This document shows positions 17,055-24,766 of a DNA stretch of 64,000 nt, one piece after another. The position numbers were made by a program, and so were the translations under genes. Within the stretch, counting starts at the first letter, position 1, and the number at the start of each line of letters is the position of its first letter. The DNA is from Rhizobium sp. BK313 (GTDB lineage: Bacteria; Pseudomonadota; Alphaproteobacteria; Rhizobiales; Rhizobiaceae): contig NZ_JACHZQ010000007.1 of NCBI RefSeq assembly GCF_014193655.1, forward strand, positions 310,001 to 374,000, read 5' to 3'. Under the pieces are notes generated by a model. The model ran no database searches. It was not told where the DNA came from and saw nothing but the letters and a program-made list of their open reading frames with translations.

Positions 17055-18113
17055 TTAACGACGAAGCTGGGTGATATGGCCCATTTTGCGGCCGGGACGC
17101 GACTCCGTCTTGCCGTAGAGATGCACCAGCACCTCGTCTTGGCTCAGCCAACCGGGAACGGAAAGGATATCGTCGCCGATCAGATTCTGCATCACGCAGT
17201 CGGAATGGCGGATGGGGTTGCCAAGCGGCAGGCCAGCGACGGCGCGGATATGTTGCTCGAATTGCGAGACGACGCAGGCGGCCTCCGTCCAATGGCCGGA
17301 ATTATGCACTCTGGGAGCCATTTCGTTGGCGATCAGGCTGCCGTCGGCGAGGGCGAAGAACTCGATGCCAATGACGCCGACATAGCCGAGCGCGGCCAGA
17401 ATCTTTTCCGCAGCCACGCGCGCCGCAGCAGCCGTCTCGGCGGAGATACTGGCGGGGAGGGTGGAGGTGTGAAGGATTCCATCTCGGTGAATATTTTCCG
17501 CCGGATCGTAACAGGCGATAGTGCCGTCGAGGCTGCGGGCGGCGATGATGGAAATCTCCCGCTCGAAGGGCACGAAGCTTTCGAGAATCAGCGGCACGCT
17601 GCCGAGCGCGGCATAGCCGCCTTCAGAACTGTCGGCCGGAGAGCGGTAGACGCGCTGCCCCTTGCCGTCATAGCCGAGACGACGGGTCTTGAGCACGCCT
17701 TGTCCACCGAAATCGGCAAGCGCCGATTCGAGATCGGCCTGGCTGTCGACGGCATGGAAGCGGGCGGTCGGGATGCCGCAGTCGTTGATGAAGCGCTTTT
17801 CGGTCAGCCTGTCCTGGGCCATCTCCAGCGCCTTCGGCGGCGGATAGACGGCAACATTACTCGCGAGCTTTTCCGCGGCGGCGACCGGTACGTTTTCGAA
17901 TTCGTAGGTAATGACGTCACAGCGCTTCGCCAGCTCGGCGAGAGCCGCGGGATCGTCATAGGCGGCCACGATCTGGTCGTTCGCCACCTGCGCGGCCGGG
18001 CAATCGGCTTGCGGTTCGAGGATGATCGTACGGAAGTTCAAACGGGCCGCAGCCATGGCCAGCATGCGGCCGAGCTGGCCGCCGCCGATAATGCCGATCG
18101 TTTTCGCGGTCAT
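17055..18113 (-). CDS. purK: 5-(carboxyamino)imidazole ribonucleotide synthase
   Basis: 352 aa, standard length. ATP-grasp enzyme carboxylating AIR with bicarbonate and ATP in purine synthesis. N-terminal GIIGGGQLGRMLAMAA, the ATP-grasp segment VLKTRRLGYDGKGQ, and the metal-binding EFFALADGSLIANEMAPRVH. ATG 18113 overlaps the purE stop (ATGA). The frame extends 17 codons upstream inside purE, which is not credible. It hands its product directly to PurE. Confidence 0.96.
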   Translation of the reverse strand: MTAKTIGIIGGGQLGRMLAMAAARLNFRTIILEPQADCPAAQVANDQIVAAYDDPAALAELAKRCDVITYEFENVPVAAAEKLASNVAVYPPPKALEMAQDRLTEKRFINDCGIPTARFHAVDSQADLESALADFGGQGVLKTRRLGYDGKGQRVYRSPADSSEGGYAALGSVPLILESFVPFEREISIIAARSLDGTIACYDPAENIHRDGILHTSTLPASISAETAAAARVAAEKILAALGYVGVIGIEFFALADGSLIANEMAPRVHNSGHWTEAACVVSQFEQHIRAVAGLPLGNPIRHSDCVMQNLIGDDILSVPGWLSQDEVLVHLYGKTESRPGRKMGHITQLRR

Positions 18114-18607
18114 AGGTCGTCCATCGGATATTCGGCGACTGCGGCGCTCTGCCTGGCGCGCCATTCGTCCAGCCGCTCGGCGATCTCGTCGTCGCCGAGC
18201 GCAAGGACGGCGGCGGCAAGAAGGGCGGCGTTGATCGCGCCGGCCTTGCCGATCGCGAGTGTGCCGACGGGAATGCCTGCCGGCATCTGCACGATGGAAA
18301 GAAGACTGTCCTGGCCGGACAAGGCGCGCGACTGCACCGGCACGCCGAAGACCGGCAAGGGCGTCATCGAGGCAGCCATGCCCGGAAGATGGGCGGCACC
18401 GCCCGCGCCGGCGATGATGACTTTAAAGCCTTCGTCGCGTGCACCCTTGGCGAAACTCACCAGCCGGTCCGGCGTGCGATGCGCGGAGATGATGCGCGCG
18501 TCATAGGTGATCTCCAGCGCTTCCAGCGTGTCTGCTGCATTCTTCATGGTTTCCCAGTCGGACTGGCTGCCCATGATGATGGCGACGGGCGGTCTTTCTG
18601 TCATCAT
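18110..18607 (-). CDS. purE: 5-(carboxyamino)imidazole ribonucleotide mutase
   Basis: 165 aa, class I PurE. Converts N5-CAIR to CAIR. Motifs: MGSQSDWETM (phosphate site), SAHRTPDRL with the catalytic His, and AGAGGAAHLPGM. Two tandem ATGs; either may be used. The order DUF465-purE-purK with 16-base and overlapping junctions shows one operon. Confidence 0.96.
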   Translation of the reverse strand: MMTERPPVAIIMGSQSDWETMKNAADTLEALEITYDARIISAHRTPDRLVSFAKGARDEGFKVIIAGAGGAAHLPGMAASMTPLPVFGVPVQSRALSGQDSLLSIVQMPAGIPVGTLAIGKAGAINAALLAAAVLALGDDEIAERLDEWRARQSAAVAEYPMDDL

Positions 18608-18623
18608 CGTCGCGTCTAACTCC

Positions 18624-18827
18624 TCAGGCGATAATGTCGGGGATGATCTGGTCTTCCAGCTTGGTGAGCTTGTCCTTGATGACGAGCTTTTTCTTTTTCA
18701 TGCGCTGGATGCGAAGGGCGTCGCAGCCCGTCTGGATCATGGCGTCGATTGCGGCGTCGTAATCCTCATGTTCCTGGCGCAACCGCGCCACGATCAGCCT
18801 GATTTCCGCCTGTTCCTGATCGGCCAT
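18624..18827 (-). CDS. DUF465 (YdcH-like) small coiled-coil protein
   Basis: 67 aa. DUF465 hallmarks are the helical hairpin RLRQEHEDYDAAIDAM and the highly basic turn RMKKKKLVIKDKLTKLEDQI. Function unknown. The start at 18827 is supported by GGGGA upstream and fits the family length; the frame is open 59 codons further but that part is not protein-like. It sits 16 bases ahead of purE. A second DUF465 gene runs divergently at 19057. Confidence 0.85.
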   Translation of the reverse strand: MADQEQAEIRLIVARLRQEHEDYDAAIDAMIQTGCDALRIQRMKKKKLVIKDKLTKLEDQIIPDIIA

Positions 18828-19056
18828 GCCCATTTCCCCAATGCCCCGCGGAATCGCGCTGGTTCCGCCTCGTGATTTCCGCAAGCTCCTATCACCAAAT
18901 GGCGGTAACGGGAAGTTATCCTTCATCACGAATTTGCCGCCTATAAGCCACGTTTTGGCCTTCGACAAGGGTTCAATATTATGGCACACTGATAGGGTTG
19001 ACACCTAGAGCCTTGGCGATGGATGGCCAGGGTTCGTATGAGGAAGGAAGGGTCAT

Positions 19057-19230
19057 ATGACTGTTCAAGCTCATCTTGAATCGCTCGAAAAGAAACATGT
19101 CGCTCTTGAGGAGGAGCTACATTCTGCACTGACATCTCCCTCTATCAATGATACCGAAATATCCGATATCAAGCGCAGGAAGCTGCGCCTCAAAGACGAA
19201 ATCCAACGTCTGCGATCGTCAGTTCACTGA
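19057..19230 (+). CDS. Second DUF465 (YdcH-like) protein, 57 aa
   Basis: Short ORF beginning MTVQAHLESLEKKHVALEEE and containing the family basic turn IKRRKLRLKDEIQRL, the same helical-hairpin plan as the 18624-18827 product. RBS-like GGAAGGAAGGG lies 5 bases upstream. It is acidic-basic amphipathic with no Cys and no membrane segment. It lies divergent from its paralogue across about 229 bp, in which TTGACA (18998) could be a -35 element for this gene. Confidence 0.82.
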   Translation: MTVQAHLESLEKKHVALEEELHSALTSPSINDTEISDIKRRKLRLKDEIQRLRSSVH

Positions 19231-19436
19231 CGCAACGTCTTCCAAAGGACAAAAGCCGCCGATCGTGGCAAGGAAGACAGCCGGACCGAAAGGCCCTGAA
19301 ACAATTCCCTTGTAAGAGACGGTGACTACTCCCAGTCGGAACGGATGCGCCAACTTCAAAACGTGAGGAGTGGGGGTTGGCGCAACTTTCGTGAGAAAGA
19401 TCGGGAAATTGCTGCAAAGGCGTGCAGAAGGGGCCG

Positions 19437-19697
19437 TCAGGCCCAGAATTGATCAAGCCACAAATTGAGCTTGTCGAAACCGCGGCTGTTGACCGCGTAA
19501 ATGCGCTTCGTACCTTCGGTGGTGACGGAAACTAGATTGCTGTCGAGCAATGCCTTAAGATGCTGCGACACGGCGGGGCGGCTGATCGGCAGGCCCTGCG
19601 CCAGTTCATTGACCGTTTTCGGTGCGCGCCGCAGCTCCTCCAGCAGGTAGCGCCGGTTCGGGTCCGCGATGGCTGCGAAGGGGTCCATGATCGACAT
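19437..19697 (-). CDS. ArsR family winged-helix regulator
   Basis: 86 aa, nearly all one ArsR domain: FAAIADPNRRYLLEELRRAP, then the recognition helix ISRPAVSQHLKALLDSNLV and a wing ending in KRIYAVN. No Cys is present, so it does not sense metals through the classical Cys sites; it resembles the SdpR/PadR-like Cys-free subgroup. No target gene is obvious. A 7-bp inverted repeat 48-66 bases upstream is a candidate autoregulatory site. Confidence 0.88.
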   Translation of the reverse strand: MSIMDPFAAIADPNRRYLLEELRRAPKTVNELAQGLPISRPAVSQHLKALLDSNLVSVTTEGTKRIYAVNSRGFDKLNLWLDQFWA

Positions 19698-19744
19698 GGC
19701 GAAAAGCTACGTCAAACGCCAAAGAGCGGCAAGTCAATTGTGCG

Positions 19745-19763
19745 ACGCAATGATGCATTGCGT
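19745..19763. promoter_or_regulatory. Candidate operator upstream of the ArsR gene
   Basis: Perfect inverted repeat ACGCAAT-N5-ATTGCGT in the intergenic region between the ArsR gene and the ThiE-like gene, positioned to act on either. Confidence 0.55.
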
Positions 19764-19948
19764 AATCAGCTTCCAAAATATTTCGGCTAGAAGCGACTTT
19801 TAGGCCTCTGCAACGTCGGATAGTGCTTATTGGGGCGGAGTGGTTTCAACGCTGTGCCCCTTGTCAGACCGTCCCAACGGATTTACTCACAAACATCGAG
19901 CCGGGTGCGCTATCCCTGACGATCGAACCCGCAAACATGGAAACTCGC

Positions 19949-20602
19949 ATGACTGTACCTGAAGATCGCTGCCGCCTCGTTCTCATCGTTCCCGATATCG
20001 CCGATATTGATGAGCAGGCGAAGGCGGTGACCGATGCGCTGATGGGCGGGGATGTGGCGTCAGTCATTATCCCGCAATATGGGCTCGACGACAGCACCTT
20101 TCAGAAGCACGCTGAAAAGCTGGTGCCGGTGGTACAGGCGGTCGGTGCAGCGGCGCTGATTGCTGGGGACAGCCGTGTTGCGGGCCGCGCCAAGGCCGAC
20201 GGGTTGCACATTACCGGCAATCTCGCCGAATTCACCGAGGCGGTCGAGAAATTCGTGCCGAAGCTGATCGTCGGCGGCGGTAGTGCGACGGATAGGCACA
20301 ATGCGCTGGAGATCGGCGAGCTGCGTCCCGACTATATCTTCTTCGGCAAGCTCGACGGTGACATCAAGCCGGAGGCGCACCCGAAAAACGTGGCGCTCGG
20401 CGAATGGTGGGCGTCGATGATCGAAATTCCCTGCATCGTTATGGGAGGCACGGATCCGAAATCGGCGCTGGAGGTGGCTTTATCGGGCGCCGAATTCGTG
20501 GCGCTGCGCACTGCTGTTTTTGCCGATCCTTCGGCGGCGCCGTCCATCGTTGCGGAAGTGAATGCGCTTCTCGACGAAAAAGCGCCACGGTTTGAAGATT
20601 GA
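19949..20602 (+). CDS. Divergent thiamine-phosphate-synthase-like (ThiE superfamily) protein
   Basis: 217 aa TIM barrel. ThiE-like segments are visible: ADGLHITGNLAEF, LIVGGGSATDRHNALEIGEL, PDYIFFG and a C-terminal GGTDPKSALEVALSGAEFVALRTAVF. After PDYIFFG the canonical P-V-F-x-T-x-T-K loop is replaced by KLDGDIKPEAHPKN, so thiamine phosphate synthesis is doubtful. ATG 19949 is chosen with GGA upstream; ATG 19937 is also possible. It precedes the Sel1 protein gene by 9 bases, so both are likely co-transcribed. Confidence 0.7.
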   Translation: MTVPEDRCRLVLIVPDIADIDEQAKAVTDALMGGDVASVIIPQYGLDDSTFQKHAEKLVPVVQAVGAAALIAGDSRVAGRAKADGLHITGNLAEFTEAVEKFVPKLIVGGGSATDRHNALEIGELRPDYIFFGKLDGDIKPEAHPKNVALGEWWASMIEIPCIVMGGTDPKSALEVALSGAEFVALRTAVFADPSAAPSIVAEVNALLDEKAPRFED

Positions 20603-20611
20603 TAGCAATCC

Positions 20612-21856
20612 ATGTCGTTCACGCCTCGATTCCGTCACCGTTCCTTTCTTGCTGCGCTCGCCGTCGGGCTGACGGCATTGCCGCTGTTGGCGGTGGCGCA
20701 ATCGGGCAATAACGATACGTCGCTGCCGGGCATCACGATGCAGCCGGACAAGGGCAGCCGGCCCGTTGATAGCGACCAATCCGACGATGCTGCGCAGCCG
20801 GATAATGATACTGTGCAGTCGGGCAATGGCACGCCTGCACACGGTGACAGCGTGGTTACGCGGCCATTGAACGCGGAAGTCGGTACCTTCAAGTCCGAGA
20901 AGATCGAGCCTGGCGCCGAGCCGAAGGCGGACGATGCTATCAAGCCCTCCCAAGGTGTCGGTGTTTTTGACCGCATGGGTGCGAAGCTGCCCGATTTGCC
21001 GCCGGAGAAGCCCTTCAAGGGCAAGATCGACGAAGCCTATGGCGCCTTCCAGCGCGGCTATTATCTGACCGCGTTTCAGAAGGCTCTGCCACGGGCGCAG
21101 CTCGGCGATCCTGCGGCGCAGACCCTGCTTGCCGAACTGATGTCGCAAGGCCTGGGGGTCAAACGCGACAGCAAGGACGCTGCCTTCTGGTATGGCAAGG
21201 CCGCCGAGGGCGGTGATGCGACGTCGATGTTCAAATATGCGCTGATCCTGATGGAAGGGCGCGACGTGCCGCGCGACGAGAAGAAGGCGGACGAATGGAT
21301 GAAGAAGGCGGCCGATGCCGGCCAGGCATCCGCCGAATTCAATTGGGCGCAGAGCCTGACAGCCGACAATCCCGGCGTCAAAGGCCTGCAGATGGCTCTT
21401 CCATATTATGAAAAATCCGCGCAGCAGGGCATTGCCGATGCGCAATATGCAGTCTCGCAGCTCTACCTCAATCTGCCGGACTTGCCTGCGGAGAAGAAGG
21501 CGCAGGCGCGTGAATGGCTATCGCGCGCCGCCAATGCGGGCTTTGATACAGCACAGCTCGACATGGGCATTTGGCTGATCAACGGTATCGGCGGCAAGCA
21601 GGACCTGGAGAACGGTTTCAACTGGATGCGGGTTGCCGCCTATCGCGGCAACGTCGTTGCGCAGAACAAGCTGGCGCATCTCTATATCAATGCACTCGGC
21701 ACGAAACAGGATCCGGTCGCTGCGGCGACCTGGTATGTCATCTCGCGCCGCGCCGGCCTGAAAGATCCTGAGCTCGAGGATTTCTACCAGGGCATCGAGG
21801 ATTATCAGCAGAAGGCTGCGATCGATGCCGCGAACAAATTTCGCCGGGCGCAGTAA
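20612..21856 (+). CDS. Exported Sel1-repeat protein
   Basis: 414 aa. Signal peptide to about residue 29 (LPLLAVAQ), then a Gln/Asp-rich stretch (30-110), then Sel1-like repeats over about 150-400: GDPAAQTLLAELMSQGLGV, GDATSMFKYALILMEGRDVP, GIADAQYAVSQLY, GNVVAQNKLAHLYINALGT. Sel1 proteins scaffold envelope signalling (compare ExoR, which is shorter). No partner is identifiable here. A RIME-like repeat follows directly. Confidence 0.85.
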   Translation: MSFTPRFRHRSFLAALAVGLTALPLLAVAQSGNNDTSLPGITMQPDKGSRPVDSDQSDDAAQPDNDTVQSGNGTPAHGDSVVTRPLNAEVGTFKSEKIEPGAEPKADDAIKPSQGVGVFDRMGAKLPDLPPEKPFKGKIDEAYGAFQRGYYLTAFQKALPRAQLGDPAAQTLLAELMSQGLGVKRDSKDAAFWYGKAAEGGDATSMFKYALILMEGRDVPRDEKKADEWMKKAADAGQASAEFNWAQSLTADNPGVKGLQMALPYYEKSAQQGIADAQYAVSQLYLNLPDLPAEKKAQAREWLSRAANAGFDTAQLDMGIWLINGIGGKQDLENGFNWMRVAAYRGNVVAQNKLAHLYINALGTKQDPVAAATWYVISRRAGLKDPELEDFYQGIEDYQQKAAIDAANKFRRAQ

Positions 21857-21862
21857 CGCACA

Positions 21863-21964
21863 AGAGCGCCGTTCATTTGAACGCACAAAGGTCGCTCTAG
21901 TCTTTTGAGTCTAGAGCATCCTATCCGCTTGCAGGTGCTTCCATCTGAAAGCGGGATGCTCTAG
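21863..21964. repeat. RIME-like intergenic palindromic repeat, copy 2
   Basis: 102 bp, clearly homologous to 11315-11421, with the same two palindromes (AGAGCG...CGCTCT and CTAGAGCATC...GATGCTCTAG) and small differences in the loops. It sits between the convergent 3' ends of the Sel1 gene and the MCP-like gene. Confidence 0.8.
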
Positions 21965-21980
21965 GCGGAATCCAATTTTG

Positions 21981-23732
21981 TTAGAACAGGGCGTCGGCGA
22001 AAAGATCTTCGTCATTCGTCTGGGCCGGCGCCGCTGCGGCCGGTGCAGCACTGTCGTCCATGGCGATGATGTCGCGATGGACGTTGCGCTCCTGCGCCAT
22101 GGTGTAGATCTTGAAGATGCGCGCGCTGAGCGATGCGATGATTTCCTCCAAATCGCTCACGTCGGCGATATCGCTGCCGGCCATGTCGTCGAGCGTATCC
22201 GCGCAATTTGCCAGGGTCTCGCCGAGGTCGCGCTGGAAGTCCAGCTTGCCGATCGACAGCATGATCTTGTTTGCCACTTCGCGGCCATGCGCCGATAGCG
22301 TTTCCAACTCGCCGTCCATGATATTGGCGGCGGCGCGGATGGTGTCGACGGCCGAGATCAGTCTCTCGTCGAGACGATGGTCCGAAGCCTCCTGGCTGGA
22401 GGCGACGCGGCCGGCTGCCGTTTCGAGAGATGCGAGACCGGAGACGATCGCGTCGGCGGAATCATCAAGTTTTGCCGCAAAGATGCGCAGTTCGGCGGTA
22501 ACGACGTTGATTGAACGGCCTTCCTCGCCCATGCGGCTGCAGCGCAGATTGGTATTCAGCGCCATATAATGAATATCCGTCTTGACGGCGCGGATGGTCT
22601 CGATGCGCTGCAACAGGTTCGAGGCGGTGCCGAGTGTCGACTGGCTGATGCCATCGGCCTGGACGCGGGCGGTTTCGACCTGCTTGACGATGGTGTGGGC
22701 AGCGGAGACGCTCTGTTCCAATGCACGCAGCACATTGCCGTCGCCGCGTCCATCCTCCGGCTTCATGGCGTCGCGCAGTTTCAGGATTTCCTGAGTGTCA
22801 TGGCTGAAGCTGGCGATCGTCTTGACGACATTGCCCGACTCCCGCTGGAAGTCCGCGACCATCTCGCGCATCTGCGCAGCCGTCAGGTGATGAATGACAT
22901 TTGCGAGCCGCTGGCGGGCATCGGTATCGAGCCTGCTCCCTTCGTCGCTCCCGAGAAATTCTTCGAGAAAGGTGAAGGCGCTTTGCACGTGCTCGATACG
23001 TTGGCGGGTGATGTCGCCGATCTGCAGAGCCGAGAGGGTGCTTGCGACCTTGCTTTGCACGCCGCGAGCAATGGCGCCAACCTGGGCGGCGATCGTTGCG
23101 AGTTCCTTACGATGGGCGGCGATGGTGCGAGCATCTCTTTCCAGCGCACCGACCACTTGCGGAACGTTGCGGTCATAGGCCTTTGCGGTGTTGGCGCCAA
23201 AAGTCATGGCGACTTTCAGCTCACGTTCGAGCGCGCCCAGCTGCTGGGCGAAGGTGTTGACTTCATTTGTACCAGAATGGATGCGCTCCAGAATCTCTTC
23301 CGCAAAACCGGCAAATTCGGCAATGCCCGCACCGGTAATCTTCACCGTGACGGCGAAGGTGCGAAGGTAACGCATGGTCTCCTGCATATCGGTGACGTGG
23401 GCGTGCAGCGTGGAGCCGGCCTCGGCGAGAACGGAAAAATTCACCTGGCGTCTGGCCTCGAGGCCGGGCAGGTCGGAGAGGCCGCTCACCGTCTGCAGTA
23501 AATCAACCGTGGTGTCGCTGGCGCCATCGCTGTCGAGCGCCTTGGTCAATCGGTCGAGGGATGACAACAGTTGGTTCAGAACTTCCATCACCGACAAGAG
23601 AACAGCGCCGCCGTCGAGAAAGCGTTTCTCAACCTCGGTGCGCGCCGCTTCCAGGGTGCGGCTGACATCCATTGCCTGCGGGACCCCCCGTGGGCGATCG
23701 ATGCGGCGTGCCAGAGCTGTTCCATTTTTCAT
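21981..23732 (-). CDS. Soluble MCP-like chemotaxis protein with degenerate signalling hairpin
   Basis: 583 aa, no transmembrane segment, almost entirely helical. Residues around 400-445 match the MCP hairpin in outline (IHYMALNTNLRCSRMGEEG, then INVVTAELRIFAAKL, where receptors have LLALNAA.EAARAGE..RGFAVVA.EVR), but several conserved positions are changed. A cytoplasmic sensor or array adaptor of the adjacent che operon is inferred from position. The start at 23732 has AAGGGA 5 bases upstream; the frame runs 13 codons further without an RBS. It diverges from the che operon. Confidence 0.78.
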   Translation of the reverse strand: MKNGTALARRIDRPRGVPQAMDVSRTLEAARTEVEKRFLDGGAVLLSVMEVLNQLLSSLDRLTKALDSDGASDTTVDLLQTVSGLSDLPGLEARRQVNFSVLAEAGSTLHAHVTDMQETMRYLRTFAVTVKITGAGIAEFAGFAEEILERIHSGTNEVNTFAQQLGALERELKVAMTFGANTAKAYDRNVPQVVGALERDARTIAAHRKELATIAAQVGAIARGVQSKVASTLSALQIGDITRQRIEHVQSAFTFLEEFLGSDEGSRLDTDARQRLANVIHHLTAAQMREMVADFQRESGNVVKTIASFSHDTQEILKLRDAMKPEDGRGDGNVLRALEQSVSAAHTIVKQVETARVQADGISQSTLGTASNLLQRIETIRAVKTDIHYMALNTNLRCSRMGEEGRSINVVTAELRIFAAKLDDSADAIVSGLASLETAAGRVASSQEASDHRLDERLISAVDTIRAAANIMDGELETLSAHGREVANKIMLSIGKLDFQRDLGETLANCADTLDDMAGSDIADVSDLEEIIASLSARIFKIYTMAQERNVHRDIIAMDDSAAPAAAAPAQTNDEDLFADALF

Positions 23733-24077
23733 GTCGGTCCCTTTACTTGGAGAAAGGCTCGTTTGACTCAACTCTTAAATGTGGGATGGAAAATTCTGGT
23801 AAATTCCCGGGACTCGTAAGCGTTGCACCCCGGGCTTTCACCAGCAGGGTTAAGATTCGCTAATCGGGAAAGGAGTGTTTTAGTCTTTTTCGATTTAACT
23901 ACCTGAATCTCAATCACATTTTTCATCATAAAATTTTAATGGTCATTTATATCAGGTGAGAATTCACAGCTCCCGAAACGTCGATTTATACAACCTGCAT
24001 TTACTCACTGTTAAGGTTGACATGAGATTCAATAGTTATTGCTCAAGTATTTATTTGATAGCGGGGCCAGATTTGAA
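23733..24077. other. AT-rich divergent regulatory region of the chemosensory cluster
   Basis: 345 bases, visibly richer in A and T than its surroundings (runs such as CATAAAATTTTAATGG). It lies between the divergent MCP-like gene and the STAS-che operon, so it must hold both promoters. No consensus promoter or operator could be fixed; TTGACA-like sequence lies near 24014. No CDS is supported. Confidence 0.5.
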
Positions 24078-24401
24078 ATGTACGACAAATATTCCGAATC
24101 TATTTCTCTGCCGAATGCCCTGAACATCAGGAACATTTCTGAAATTTATCAAAGTATGACTCTGAAGTTTCGGGACAGCAAAATGGTTGTCCTCGAAGTC
24201 GCTGACGATGCAGAAGCCGATTTGAGCTTTGTGCAATTGGTCGAGTCAGCGCGGGTCGAGGCGAAGGCCTCCGGTAAAACACTTCGCCTTTCTTCCCCGG
24301 CCAGCGGTTCTGTTCTGAAAGTCTTGCAGAGGGGTGGGTTCATCGACGCCTTTACGGCAGAGGACGCGCAATTCTGGCTTCATCAAGAGGTATATCCATG
24401 A
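24078..24401 (+). CDS. STAS-domain protein of the chemosensory operon
   Basis: 107 aa. The pattern is that of a STAS (anti-sigma antagonist-like) domain: SLPNALNIRNISEIYQSM, the strand KMVVLEVADD, and a C-terminal helix GSVLKVLQRGGFIDAF. The usual phospho-acceptor Ser region is DLSFVQLV, where Ser may serve. In this type of che operon STAS proteins lie first and are thought to feed into CheA signalling; that role is inference. ATG 24078 is chosen; a TTG 13 codons earlier is possible. The stop overlaps cheY by ATGA. Confidence 0.75.
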   Translation: MYDKYSESISLPNALNIRNISEIYQSMTLKFRDSKMVVLEVADDAEADLSFVQLVESARVEAKASGKTLRLSSPASGSVLKVLQRGGFIDAFTAEDAQFWLHQEVYP

Positions 24402-24766
24402 GTGCGAAGATTTTGACTGTCGATGATTCCGCCAGCATCCGTCTGACGACCAAGGTGACGCTGACCAATGCCGGCTACGAGATCACTGAAGCGGTAAACG
24501 GCGCCGAAGGCCTCGACAAGGCCAAGGCCGGACAGTTCGATCTCATCGTGACCGACCTCAACATGCCCGTTATGGATGGGCTGACGATGATCGAAGAGCT
24601 GCGCAAGCTGCCGGCTCACATGGGTGTTCCGATCATCTTCCTGACGACGGAATCCGATGCCGATCTCAAGGCGCGTGCCAAGGCGGCCGGCGCCACCGGC
24701 TGGCTGACCAAACCTTTCGATCCGGAAAACCTCGTCAAGATCGTCAGGAAGGTGCTTGGAAGATGA
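24398..24766 (+). CDS. cheY: CheY-like response regulator
   Basis: 122 aa single receiver domain. Acidic pocket VDDSAS, phospho-acceptor Asp53 in VTDLNMPVMDG, Thr in FLTTES and Lys in TKPFDP are all present. It probably takes phosphate from the CheA encoded next. Whether the output is a flagellar motor or another target is open, because no flagellar gene is nearby. ATGA overlaps at both ends fix the start. Confidence 0.92.
   Translation: MSAKILTVDDSASIRLTTKVTLTNAGYEITEAVNGAEGLDKAKAGQFDLIVTDLNMPVMDGLTMIEELRKLPAHMGVPIIFLTTESDADLKARAKAAGATGWLTKPFDPENLVKIVRKVLGR

Noticed and set aside
19190..19456. 88-codon minus-strand frame between the second DUF465 and ArsR genes
   Set aside because: Overlaps the DUF465 ORF antisense, no RBS, sequence rich in Cys, Arg and Ser without pattern.
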